IMG/VR virus record: IMGVR_UViG_3300023174_000033
Coordinates: 310,001 to 374,000 of that record
Origin: a virus
DNA length: 64,000 nucleotides
Reading direction: 5' to 3' (one strand)
Positions within the stretch are counted from its first letter, which is position 1; each line of letters opens with the position of its first letter. The position numbers were made by a program, and so were the translations under genes. This document shows, in pieces, positions 34,407 through 43,713 of the stretch. Below the pieces are notes generated by a model. It made no database searches, had not been told where the DNA came from, and was given only the letters and a program-made list of their open reading frames with translations.

Positions 34407-35791
34407 TGAAAACTTATTCTGAAAAATTCCTTAATGATTCAAGTATATTAAAAAAATCAAGAGTGGGTCTTGAGTTTGAATTTTATATGAAGGACCTTTC
34501 ATATTATAAAACCCTTGAAATTCTCAATCAATATCTCAATCCAATTAAAGTTTGGGGGTTTAGAAAATATCACTCAAATTTCACACCTGATAATAAGAAT
34601 TTCAAAATTGAACCCGATTTATCTGGAGGGTCAAACATGGTTGAATTAGTTACGGGTCCTATGGAATATTTTGAAGCAAAAAATACTTTAGTCAAGTTAC
34701 TAAAATTCATACAAATGTATGGTTATACAAATGAGAAATCATCAATACACTTTAATATTTCTTTCAATGAACAATCTGACAAAAATTTGAATGATTTGAA
34801 TGCTTTGAAATTAATACTAACTATTGATGAGGATGAAATATATCAAGTTTATCCTAGTAGAAAAAGCAACGTTTATGCAAAAACTATAAAGAAAATAATC
34901 CCATTCAAAGAATATGATTTCTCAAGTATACCAATTGATGTTGTTAAAAACAATTTGAAATTACCTGACGATAAGTATTATGGTGTAAATTTTCTACATA
35001 TCACTAATCCGAAAGAATCACAAAGACTTGAATTTAGGTATATTGGTGGAAAAGATTATGAGAAGAATATAGGACAAATTTCATATTTTCTTGATAAATT
35101 CATAATTGACGTTTACAATTCTATTGATGCTAAATTTGATAACAAAGATGTTGATATGTTGAGTGATTATTTGGAAGATAATATAAACAATTTTAAAAAC
35201 TTTTCCAAATATGATAATTTCTTGATTGATTTTCCACAAGTTACACTACAAGTTGACCAAAATTATAACTATGATGTTGTAAATGCTTATTATGATACAA
35301 TCTATCCAGAACTCCATGTGTTAGTTGACTCTACTGATTCCCTAAAGGACTGTATAATTAATTTTGTCACTATGACACAAAGGATTGAAGTTATTGACGC
35401 AAACATAAAACTCACTCAAAATATTAAAAAGATTGATTTTATAAATTGTATTATGGGTGATGGTATTTTTGAAAGTTGCAATATAGTGAATTCTGAAGTA
35501 ACAAACTGTCAATTATTGAAATCTAGAGTCCATGGGTGTGAAGTTAGAGGTACTAAAGTTTTGAATTGTGAGGTTGAATCTTCGGAACTATATGATTGTT
35601 TCTTTATGGGTGGATATCTGAATGGAAACATGCACGCAGGAGTTTGGAGAAATGGTAGATTGGGTCCTTATGGAAATATAAGTTCCGAAACAAAGATTGT
35701 TTCGGAAACAGGTAATTTCTTTGATACCAAATATGATGAAGATGAAAGTGTAAAGAAAGATAAGGGTGTTATGAAAAATTATAAGATTTAA
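34406..35791 (+). CDS. Amidoligase-like enzyme with C-terminal beta-helix repeats
   Basis: 461 residues. The N-terminal 250 residues follow the putative amidoligase (COOH-NH2 ligase, glutamine-synthetase-like) pattern: SRVGLEFEFYM at about 18-28, IEPDLSGGSNMVELVTGPM at about 71-89, SIHFNISF at about 115-122 and RLEFRYIGG at about 209-217. These residues bind ATP/Mg2+ and form amide bonds between a carboxylate and an amine. The C-terminal part (about 345-410) has five-residue-type repeats with regular Cys, as in SCNIVNSEVTNC, giving a right-handed beta helix. Phage amidoligases have been proposed to modify proteins or cell-wall peptides. Start MKTYSEKF is leader-like. Confidence 0.6.
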   Translation: MKTYSEKFLNDSSILKKSRVGLEFEFYMKDLSYYKTLEILNQYLNPIKVWGFRKYHSNFTPDNKNFKIEPDLSGGSNMVELVTGPMEYFEAKNTLVKLLKFIQMYGYTNEKSSIHFNISFNEQSDKNLNDLNALKLILTIDEDEIYQVYPSRKSNVYAKTIKKIIPFKEYDFSSIPIDVVKNNLKLPDDKYYGVNFLHITNPKESQRLEFRYIGGKDYEKNIGQISYFLDKFIIDVYNSIDAKFDNKDVDMLSDYLEDNINNFKNFSKYDNFLIDFPQVTLQVDQNYNYDVVNAYYDTIYPELHVLVDSTDSLKDCIINFVTMTQRIEVIDANIKLTQNIKKIDFINCIMGDGIFESCNIVNSEVTNCQLLKSRVHGCEVRGTKVLNCEVESSELYDCFFMGGYLNGNMHAGVWRNGRLGPYGNISSETKIVSETGNFFDTKYDEDESVKKDKGVMKNYKI

Positions 35792-37248
35792 TCTCCTATA
35801 TCACCCTTTCTATAAATTTTACCACTTGGTAATACTTTAGTCACCTCTTCAGCTCCAATAACCTTATTATCCATCTCAGGATCTTTGCCCTTGAACTCTT
35901 TTGGTTCAGACCATTTTATATTAAGGTTAAATGGAACTCCTGATAGATCAGTTATGATTTTGTTTTTAAACATATCAACGAACCTCTGACCAACATATGG
36001 CTCTTTATTACATTCTCCAAATATATTTGAGATAGAACCAATTCCACCATGTCCACCAGATACAGTGATTTCATCTTGGCCGATTGATGTATCTGGATTA
36101 TGATAACCCAAATGTTGTTGAAAGTTCTTCAATAGACTTGTCATATAAGCTCCCAAATCGTTCACAGGTTCACCGGATTTAAATTTTGGTAACTCGTCAC
36201 CATATTCTTCCATCGGTTTGTAGGAGCAAACCTGTAAAGTCCCACCGTATTGCAAAAGAATAAATTTAGGCTCTTTTGAAATTTTACCTTCTGATAATTC
36301 CTTTTCTATAATTGACCTAGCTCGTAGAGCGTTTGCCCAAGTACCGGTTGGTATGAAAGCTAAATCACCAATAACTTGATAACCATCTAATTGTATGAGT
36401 CCATTTCTTTGGAAAGCTGATAAGAATTCATCTTGTGAGTTAAAAACTTGTTTCTGACCTCTTCCCCTTACTCTCCTACCCATCTCACCCAATCTCCACG
36501 TTGAATCTTCAATAAATTCTTTCTTATCTCCATATCTACCAACATTATGTTCTGGATAAAGTCTTTTCATAGTGTTGAATATTGCGTAAATTGAAGCGTC
36601 ATTACAATTATGAATTACACCAATTATGGTCTTTGTGTCTGACCTTTTAAGGAATTGGTTAAAAGCGGCTGCAAATTCAAGTCTTTTATTTTCCGATTTC
36701 TTTATATCTGATAAATTAAAATCAAGTAATCTTTGCCATGAAACACCATACTGTTGATATTTAGCTGAATCAATCATGTCAATAACTGAAAGAGTTAAAG
36801 TGTCCATAGGAACACCCAATGATTGGCAAATTGCTTCATAAGCAGAACCAGTTTTCTTTTTTTGTACTGGTGATTTCATGTATTTCTTGATTTGTTCTTC
36901 AGTAAAGGATCCATGGTGGTCTAGGTAGTAATCAATCATTTCATCCCTTTCATCACCAGGCATATTAGCAAAATCAACTACTACGTTAATCAATTTTGGA
37001 TTGAGTGTGGTATACTTCCACCCCTCGGAGTAGTTCAAAACACCGTATTTTACGATTTTGAATCCAGCGTTTAATAAATATTTTTTCACTTCAATTGCGG
37101 AAAATATACCATCCATATCATCATGGGTATATAGGGCAACATTTTTACCATCTTTCCCCCTTTTTTTCCAATAATCCTCATTTTTTGGTAACCTTGGAGA
37201 GGCTTCCTCAAAAATTTTCTTCCAATTGTTAAAATCTTTTATTATCAT
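35788..37248 (-). CDS. DHH-family phosphoesterase
   Basis: 486 residues. Motif I YTHDDMDGIFSAIE (about 40-53), the Asp strand VVVDFANMPG (about 89-98), the DHH motif YLDHHGS (about 107-113) and motif IV VIDMIDSAKY (about 155-164) are all present. A DHHA1-like C-terminal signature follows with VSGGHGGIGS. The family hydrolyses short oligonucleotides, cyclic dinucleotides or pAp, or acts as RecJ. The length and DHHA1 tail fit an NrnA/GdpP-type enzyme more than RecJ. In a phage it could recycle nanoRNA or destroy cyclic-nucleotide defence signals; the latter is inference. The start MIIKDFNNWKKIFEEA is leader-like. Confidence 0.8.
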   Translation of the reverse strand: MIIKDFNNWKKIFEEASPRLPKNEDYWKKRGKDGKNVALYTHDDMDGIFSAIEVKKYLLNAGFKIVKYGVLNYSEGWKYTTLNPKLINVVVDFANMPGDERDEMIDYYLDHHGSFTEEQIKKYMKSPVQKKKTGSAYEAICQSLGVPMDTLTLSVIDMIDSAKYQQYGVSWQRLLDFNLSDIKKSENKRLEFAAAFNQFLKRSDTKTIIGVIHNCNDASIYAIFNTMKRLYPEHNVGRYGDKKEFIEDSTWRLGEMGRRVRGRGQKQVFNSQDEFLSAFQRNGLIQLDGYQVIGDLAFIPTGTWANALRARSIIEKELSEGKISKEPKFILLQYGGTLQVCSYKPMEEYGDELPKFKSGEPVNDLGAYMTSLLKNFQQHLGYHNPDTSIGQDEITVSGGHGGIGSISNIFGECNKEPYVGQRFVDMFKNKIITDLSGVPFNLNIKWSEPKEFKGKDPEMDNKVIGAEEVTKVLPSGKIYRKGDIGD

Positions 37249-37254
37249 AGAACA

Positions 37255-37262
37255 TATATATT
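37255..37262 (-). promoter_or_regulatory. AATATATA upstream element, close type
   Basis: Six nt before the ATG at 37248 of the DHH gene. Confidence 0.5.
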
Positions 37263-37339
37263 AATTTATTTATTCACAAAACCCTCTTGGGGACGTTTTG
37301 ATTTAATATAAATAAGAAAATAAGGATGATATTTTCGGA

Positions 37340-37744
37340 ATGGATTTTTTCTGTGTGTATGTAAGAACGAGGAAAAAGTTAGACAAGTACATGAAATCTA
37401 ATAAGATTAAAAACAAGTACGTAGTTGACATAAAGAAGATATTCGAGGAAGATATAAGTTCCGAAAATTCAAGTTTTGAAACAGCGAAACCTTATTTAAA
37501 AATTCTTGTTCATAAGAAAATACAGGAAGCAATTGAAAAGAATAAAGATGTTTACTACGTTCCCGATTTTGACCAAGATTTCTCAATAACAAAATTATTA
37601 AATATAAGACAACTTCTCGGCATTGAGAATAATTTCAATATTTTAGTTTTTTATAATGATTTTAGGAAGGATAAAAAGATTTTAGATGATGTCAATGATA
37701 ATTTGACTAAATTTTCTAATTCTCTTATCATAAAGGATTTCTAA
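37340..37744 (+). CDS. Hypothetical protein
   Basis: 134 residues, alpha/beta-like with strands FFCVYVRT, YVVDIKKIF and NILVFYND. The order recalls a Rossmann-like nucleotide kinase, but no P loop is present. Function unknown. It stands 34 nt ahead of the baseplate block and may be expressed with it. Confidence 0.5.
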   Translation: MDFFCVYVRTRKKLDKYMKSNKIKNKYVVDIKKIFEEDISSENSSFETAKPYLKILVHKKIQEAIEKNKDVYYVPDFDQDFSITKLLNIRQLLGIENNFNILVFYNDFRKDKKILDDVNDNLTKFSNSLIIKDF

Positions 37745-37750
37745 CAATTA

Positions 37751-37760
37751 AATATATAAA
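37751..37760 (+). promoter_or_regulatory. AATATATAAA upstream element
   Basis: The octamer ends 20 nt before the ATG at 37779 and leads the baseplate block. Confidence 0.5.
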
Positions 37761-37778
37761 AAAAAATATTTAATTAAT

Positions 37779-39614
37779 ATGTCATCACCGGTTGGTTTTT
37801 CATTAAATAATAATGGATCATTATTTCCGAAATATACTGTATATGATGCTGGTCAAATTACAGATAAAAACGGAAATAAAAAAACAGCAGGTCATAAAAT
37901 TAAATCACTATTTGGTAGATCTGTATTTTCCCCATTTCCACAATCAATTGACGATAAAACAGGGAATGTTCGGTCAATAAGTGGTATCAGAACGGTCCAT
38001 AGTGATGATACTTATGATACTTCAATAAACTCACTAATTGAATATACAAACAAAAAAGGTAACAAAGCCATGCGACTATCAGCTGCGGATTTTGCTTACT
38101 TAAAAAAGGTTGGGGTTTATCCAAACAATAGATTGATAATTGCAAGAAGATTCCCAGGACCTGTTGGTAATGATTTAACAAAGGTTGGTTCAAGACCATT
38201 ATCAACTATGATCACGTGGTTTGATGAGGGTGATACGGATTTCTTCACACTGAATTATAACGAAGAATGGACAGAAGCGGATGCTGATTTTACTAATGTC
38301 CTTAATGAGATGGGGGAAAGTAGAAAATTATCTGGGGATTCTGATAACAAGGGTCTTTTGGGTAATTTCATGAGCGCTGGTTTGAATATCTTACCTTTTG
38401 GTGGGTTTAGTGAACCATTGCAAAGAGTTGTTTTCGAAAAACTTGGCCTTTTGTCTGACCCCTATAACTTACCATTAGGAAACCCTAATTTGATTAGAGA
38501 GGCTAAAAGAAGACAAACAGTTAGTAAAGGAGAAGCAGGTAGCGGATTAGCTTGTTCCATCACAGTAAAAATGGAAGTTGAATATGAGCAAAAATTCATA
38601 AATGGGGTTGATCCAACTTTGGTTTATTTGGATATAATCCAAAATGCTTTAACTTTTGGAACTTCCGATGCTTCATTCCAGTTCGGTAGTGGTTTTGGTA
38701 ATATAACATCAAAACTTATACAAAACCTTGTTAGTGGTAATTTCTCTGCTATATTTAATGCGCTTAAAGAAGTAGTTACTTCCTTATTTGAAAAAGTGAG
38801 TGGATTTGTAAGTGATGTGGTAAAATTTTTAACAAATCCACAAAATTTAGATTTTAAGAAAATTGGAGGCACTATTGTATCTATTGCACAATCGTTTTTT
38901 ACAGTTACTCAAAAAAGTGTTTCAGCTATTGTAGGTAAATATAAAGTAAGGTTGATGGGTATAATAAACGCTTTGACTGGTTCTCCATCTTGTCCTTGGC
39001 ATATTACTATTGGAAATCCAAAAAGACCAATTTTTTCTTCTGGTGATATGTTATTAAAAACAGTAGATGTTACTATGGGGTCTACTTTAGCATTCAATGA
39101 TTTACCAACTACAATTAAATTCGCATTGACTTTTGAAAATGCTAGACCACTTGGAGCTAATGAAATATTTAACAGATTAAATTGTGGTAAGGGTAGAAGT
39201 TATATAAAAGTAAATATTCAAAAGGAAAACATTGAAAATGATACCAATGAAAAAGAGGATAAGGACATAGCAACCTCAACATTCGAAGAATTTCCATATA
39301 ATGAGGATGGTAAAAGTGGTAAGGGTAAGGATAATGCTGATACAATTTACTCAAAATTCAAAGTTGCCGAAAATCCAAAAGAATATGATTGGTATCAATT
39401 CCAACCACCAGATGATCCCAACGATCCACCATCATATACAAACACAGGAACTGAAAAAAATGATGCAAAAACTTCTACCGAAAATAAAAAAGCCCAAGAA
39501 AAATCAAAAGCAGCTACTGGCAAAGGCGGTGGAAATAATGCAGGAAAACAGAATACTTCAAAGAAGAGTACAAAATCCGCTAGAAAGCCACCAAGTCCTA
39601 AAAAGAAAAATTAA
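37779..39614 (+). CDS. Baseplate tail-tube initiator-like protein (gp48/gp54-type)
   Basis: 611 residues. The N-terminal half has LSAADFAYLKKVGVYPNN and RLIIARRFPGP; the C-terminal core has CPWHITIGNPKRPIFSSGDM, then TFENARPLGANEIFNRLNCG. The latter closely follows the T4 gp54/gp48 pattern (PWHITxGNP ... GRP ... F-x-x-G), proteins that cap the hub and start the tail tube. Residues of about 500-611 are low complexity and Lys-rich, ending RKPPSPKKKN. It is the first gene of the baseplate block. Confidence 0.6.
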   Translation: MSSPVGFSLNNNGSLFPKYTVYDAGQITDKNGNKKTAGHKIKSLFGRSVFSPFPQSIDDKTGNVRSISGIRTVHSDDTYDTSINSLIEYTNKKGNKAMRLSAADFAYLKKVGVYPNNRLIIARRFPGPVGNDLTKVGSRPLSTMITWFDEGDTDFFTLNYNEEWTEADADFTNVLNEMGESRKLSGDSDNKGLLGNFMSAGLNILPFGGFSEPLQRVVFEKLGLLSDPYNLPLGNPNLIREAKRRQTVSKGEAGSGLACSITVKMEVEYEQKFINGVDPTLVYLDIIQNALTFGTSDASFQFGSGFGNITSKLIQNLVSGNFSAIFNALKEVVTSLFEKVSGFVSDVVKFLTNPQNLDFKKIGGTIVSIAQSFFTVTQKSVSAIVGKYKVRLMGIINALTGSPSCPWHITIGNPKRPIFSSGDMLLKTVDVTMGSTLAFNDLPTTIKFALTFENARPLGANEIFNRLNCGKGRSYIKVNIQKENIENDTNEKEDKDIATSTFEEFPYNEDGKSGKGKDNADTIYSKFKVAENPKEYDWYQFQPPDDPNDPPSYTNTGTEKNDAKTSTENKKAQEKSKAATGKGGGNNAGKQNTSKKSTKSARKPPSPKKKN

Positions 39615-39623
39615 TTATTAAAT

Positions 39624-40082
39624 ATGAAAATTTGGGATTTAGATAAGTTGGTTAGAGATGCGAATCAAGATGATTTATATGATTTTTTTGCCCAAACTTA
39701 TAAATCACAATCTGACTATCAATTTGAAGAATATATCGTTGGGATAGAAGAAGAAATGCGAATAGATTTAATTTCACAAAAGCTTTACGGTAATGTGGAC
39801 CAAGTTCCTTTCCTACTGCACTTCAATGAAATTACAAATCCCTTAAACATTAAAGCAAATGACATTATAAGATATTGTAATTTGGATGTTCTGTCTGAAT
39901 TTCAAGAAAGTCCTGAGAGTAAGGATATTGCTCCGAAAATTGTTGGAACTAATAAATCAACAAGAAAAGATCCTAATCGTCAGAAATTTGTTGAAAATGA
40001 TTTTGCATTACCTCCAAATCTATTAGATGCCCCGCAATCTTCAATTAATATTGTTGGCAATAAATTAGTTATCGGAACTTGA
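39624..40082 (+). CDS. Baseplate wedge protein, gp53/LysM-like
   Basis: 152 residues. The central KLYGNVDQVPFLLHFNEITNP and ANDIIRYC follow the LysM/gp53 pattern of a Y-G segment, an I/L-N-x-x-x-NP loop and an end strand. T4 gp53 (about 196 residues) clamps neighbouring wedges. Position between the tail-tube initiator and the hub protein agrees. The C-terminal 50 residues are extended and polar. Confidence 0.5.
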   Translation: MKIWDLDKLVRDANQDDLYDFFAQTYKSQSDYQFEEYIVGIEEEMRIDLISQKLYGNVDQVPFLLHFNEITNPLNIKANDIIRYCNLDVLSEFQESPESKDIAPKIVGTNKSTRKDPNRQKFVENDFALPPNLLDAPQSSINIVGNKLVIGT

Positions 40083-40086
40083 TTAT

Positions 40087-41412
40087 ATGGCGAATGGACC
40101 ACAGTTTATTAAAAGAATTTTAGAACCAAAAATTAAACCAAAGGAAATTACCTTTGAGATGCCGCCTGATACCGCGTATCAAAAAGAATTTATTGAGGGA
40201 TTGGGATTTCTACCATTTGTTTGGTATAATGCCTTTCAGATTGAAAATCAAAACATATCATTTTTCAAATTATACACAATTGAAAATTTACCAACACTGG
40301 AGATTTCATTCAAAGATGTTTATGGAACTATGAAAAATCAAGGAACTCCTCTTGATGATTCAATTTTGACCGTCTATATAAACCCCAGAACAAAAAATCT
40401 TAAACCAATTCACATGGATTTCAAGATTGTATCTTTTAGTGAATTGAGTGGTTTATACAAAATTACAGGTGTTGTAGATGTTTCACCTCTTTATATAAAG
40501 GGATATAAATCATATTCAAAGAAAACCTCATTTGGTCTATTCAAAGATGTTTGTAACGAACTAGGGTTGGGATTCAATAGTAATATTGATGATACAGATG
40601 ATAAAATGACTTGGATCAATACTGGTGATAGATTAATAACGTTTCTAAATACCGTTTTACAAAATGTATATAAATCAGATGAAACATTTTTATACGCTTA
40701 CATGGATTTCATGTATGCTTTCAACTATGTAGATATAGAAAAAGAATTGAAAAGAGATATAAAAGAAGAATTGGGAGTATCCAATACTGGTATCCAAGAA
40801 TTGACAAAAGTAAAAGATTCAGAGGCAACTAGTCGTCTAATGCTAACAAATGACGCGAATTTCATAGAAACAAATATTTATTTTGAAAAATATGAAATTA
40901 TTAATAACTCTACAAGTATATCTCTAAAAAAGGGTTATTTAACAAAATTGAAATATTATGACGAGTTAAGTAAAAACTTTTTAGTTTTTAATGTAGATTC
41001 ACTTATGAGTGATTTGAGTACATCCATACCGTTGAAAGGAAAAGTGAAAGATGAAAACTTTTGGAAGCAAAATATAAACTTGGTTTATGAGGGAAAGTTT
41101 GATATAGACAATGTTCATAAAAATTTCAAATACGCACCGATTCAAAACCAAATAAATTATGCTGAAATGGACAAAATCAAAATGATTTTGACAATGAAGA
41201 CCCCTAACTATAATTTATATAGGTTTCAGAAAATATTTGTTTACTTATCAAATCAAGTTAATAGTATGTCAAGCCCCTTGGTAAATCCAAGATTAACAGG
41301 TGAATGGTTGATTTCAGACATAAGTTATGTGTCCGTTGGTTCAAGTTACCGACAAAAAATTGAAGTGACCAGAAGAGATCTTCAACTATCTAAAGAGGAA
41401 TCTGGAAATTAA
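40087..41412 (+). CDS. Baseplate hub protein, gp27/gpD-like
   Basis: 441 residues. The ending LTGEWLISDISYVSVGSSYRQ and EVTRRDLQL fits the last beta barrel of hub proteins, and KSYSKKTSFGLFKDVCNELG fits the region before it. In T4, gp27 forms the trimer beneath the tube and holds the gp5 spike. It lies between the wedge gene and the tube-like and spike genes. No search was done, so the name remains a structural inference. Confidence 0.5.
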   Translation: MANGPQFIKRILEPKIKPKEITFEMPPDTAYQKEFIEGLGFLPFVWYNAFQIENQNISFFKLYTIENLPTLEISFKDVYGTMKNQGTPLDDSILTVYINPRTKNLKPIHMDFKIVSFSELSGLYKITGVVDVSPLYIKGYKSYSKKTSFGLFKDVCNELGLGFNSNIDDTDDKMTWINTGDRLITFLNTVLQNVYKSDETFLYAYMDFMYAFNYVDIEKELKRDIKEELGVSNTGIQELTKVKDSEATSRLMLTNDANFIETNIYFEKYEIINNSTSISLKKGYLTKLKYYDELSKNFLVFNVDSLMSDLSTSIPLKGKVKDENFWKQNINLVYEGKFDIDNVHKNFKYAPIQNQINYAEMDKIKMILTMKTPNYNLYRFQKIFVYLSNQVNSMSSPLVNPRLTGEWLISDISYVSVGSSYRQKIEVTRRDLQLSKEESGN

Positions 41413-41435
41413 ATAATCAAGAGTTTATTATAATT

Positions 41436-41445
41436 AATATATAAA
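41436..41445 (+). promoter_or_regulatory. AATATATAAA upstream element, close type
   Basis: The octamer ends five nt before the ATG at 41449, inside the baseplate block, so part of the block may have its own transcript. Confidence 0.5.
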
Positions 41446-41448
41446 CTC

Positions 41449-43701
41449 ATGGGTAATAGTCCTTTTTTTCAGTACGAGAGTCCGAATAATCCTAACAGGA
41501 TAAAAGCTATATCAGATATTAATGCGTCTGTGAATCCTGGATTTAAAAAGGGTAAAAGTACTAGTACCGACGCGAGTGGGAAAAAATATCCGTTAGGATT
41601 TACTCCACCGGTTGATTTTTACGTATCCCAAGCTGATTTTGAATTTAGAACTGGAGATGATGATTTGGGTTCAATAAATCCAAATGATACTGGATTATTC
41701 ATTTCAAAAAGAAAGAAAGGGGGTGTTGATTTGGTGACCGGAAGACATATAGAATATGGTAGAAGTATAACTTATAGAACAGATGATGACCAAATTGCAA
41801 TATTGGGAGTAGGTAACACTGTAAAAACACTTGGTAACGGAGCGCCCATAAATTATTCAAAAAATTATCTTGGACAAGGTGGTCCCGCTTTTTCTCCAAG
41901 AGCTGGATATATTGTTCCTGACCAATATAGTGCACAAGCTGCTGAAAAAGGATTGACTACTTCACCGATTGAATATGGTAATGTTTTTTTACCTAACTAT
42001 TATGATAATCCAAAATTTTGGATACAATCAAAAATTTGGAACAGATTAGAGAGCAAATATGCGGTATATGATAACTCTGCACATTTTTCGAGGAAATATT
42101 TTACACACATACTTGATTATTTCCAAGATGATAATACAAATACTCTAGAAAATTATAGCCTACCAAGTACTCCAAAGTATATAAACGAAACAATTATCAG
42201 AGCTTTCTCTGATAATAAAGCTTTTGATTTGGGACAATTCAATTTTGTTGGCAGTCCATTTTATCTACAAACATCATATGACAACGAGGATCCGACTTAT
42301 TTTGGTTTTAATGTGGTTCTTAAAACAGATAGATCTCCACTTTTTAATCAGGGTGTAGTTAAGGGCACAGAAGGTTTATCAGAATTTTTAACAATTTTCG
42401 GAGATCTAGACGGAGAAATCAATGCTAGAAAAATAATTTACGAAAAATTCCGCAAACAAATATTCAGATTTTTCAATACTAATCAACCTTCGGAAGATGA
42501 TTCAAAAAATGCTAAATCATATTACATACAAAACATCACAGGTCTTAATAAATTAGTGGAAAATTTCACTGATGTTGAATCAAAACAATTTGCTGATTTT
42601 GGTAAAGACTTAATTACATTAGATTTTGTTGAAGATGTTAGTCAAAATATAGGATACTTGGCTAGTCTTTATAGGTTTTTAAGTTATTCAAAAATGAAGG
42701 GAAAGGTTATTATACCTGAAAATTTATTGAGATTTGATGTAGATATTGAGGTTACTGAAATCAGAAATATGAATCGTCAAGTTGTTGACCCGAATGACAA
42801 AACTAGAATGCTTATTTACAGTGATAAGATTTCTAGGTATGTGTATTCTTTATATGAGTGTAAATTAAAATTTGAGGGTATGCCACATGGTGATACTATT
42901 AAAAATGGTGATATTGGTACTGAAGCGGAAACATTCAAGATAAATTTTGACTATAAATTTTCAACCATGAAGTTTGACAAATTTTCTGGAAGAATAAGAT
43001 ATGATGAGGATAACAGAGCAATTATTGAAAAATTCACTATTGATAATGGTGAATATTACAAAGGAAGACTTGGCGATAAAGGATCTGATGAACTTAAATC
43101 CGTTCTAACTTCATACCAAAGAGATACCGGAGACTATTCACCGGTGGAATTCCAAGAGTATAAAATAGAACAATCTCATGCAAATTACATTTCGGATAGA
43201 TTGAACAATGAAAATCGGTACAAGGGTATTGAACCTTTGGAGCCAAAAACACTGCTTGGTAGACCTAGTCAACCAGATGAATTGCCAGCAAATAGAGATG
43301 CTCCAACAGATCCCGATCAAAATGATTTATCATATGGAGAAGAGGAAGGGGAAGCTCAATCTTTGGCTGATATAATAAAGGCACAGAGAAGTAATGAAAG
43401 AGAAAGAAGGTCTGAAATTGCAAATGAGGAATTGAGATATGGTGGATTTTCCAAAGCTTTTGACCAATTAAAAGCAGCATTAGCTAATGCTGCTATACGT
43501 CAAGCAAATAGAGTTATAATTACACAAGCAGCTTTACTAAACAAAACGATTGAAAATATTAGAAATAGTGTACCATACGCAGGTAGAATGAGTGAACCTA
43601 CAAATGTTTATACTGGCAACAATGCTTTCAAAAATGACGCTATCAATGCGGCAAGGGATTTTGCTAGTAACTTAATTAGAGGTGCATTCACAAGAAGATA
43701 A
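41449..43701 (+). CDS. Baseplate/tail structural protein with tube-like domain
   Basis: 750 residues. A block at about 415-500 (GKVIIPENLLRFDVDIEV, ISRYVYSLYECKLKF, FKINFDYKFSTMKF) has the alternating strands of a tail-tube-type domain. A helical segment rich in Glu/Arg/Ala follows at about 630-720. The N-terminal 400 residues are unrecognised but aromatic and Asn-rich like other virion proteins. Placement between hub and spike genes strongly suggests a central baseplate part. Confidence 0.55.
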   Translation: MGNSPFFQYESPNNPNRIKAISDINASVNPGFKKGKSTSTDASGKKYPLGFTPPVDFYVSQADFEFRTGDDDLGSINPNDTGLFISKRKKGGVDLVTGRHIEYGRSITYRTDDDQIAILGVGNTVKTLGNGAPINYSKNYLGQGGPAFSPRAGYIVPDQYSAQAAEKGLTTSPIEYGNVFLPNYYDNPKFWIQSKIWNRLESKYAVYDNSAHFSRKYFTHILDYFQDDNTNTLENYSLPSTPKYINETIIRAFSDNKAFDLGQFNFVGSPFYLQTSYDNEDPTYFGFNVVLKTDRSPLFNQGVVKGTEGLSEFLTIFGDLDGEINARKIIYEKFRKQIFRFFNTNQPSEDDSKNAKSYYIQNITGLNKLVENFTDVESKQFADFGKDLITLDFVEDVSQNIGYLASLYRFLSYSKMKGKVIIPENLLRFDVDIEVTEIRNMNRQVVDPNDKTRMLIYSDKISRYVYSLYECKLKFEGMPHGDTIKNGDIGTEAETFKINFDYKFSTMKFDKFSGRIRYDEDNRAIIEKFTIDNGEYYKGRLGDKGSDELKSVLTSYQRDTGDYSPVEFQEYKIEQSHANYISDRLNNENRYKGIEPLEPKTLLGRPSQPDELPANRDAPTDPDQNDLSYGEEEGEAQSLADIIKAQRSNERERRSEIANEELRYGGFSKAFDQLKAALANAAIRQANRVIITQAALLNKTIENIRNSVPYAGRMSEPTNVYTGNNAFKNDAINAARDFASNLIRGAFTRR

Positions 43702-43713
43702 TTCTTAAATGTT

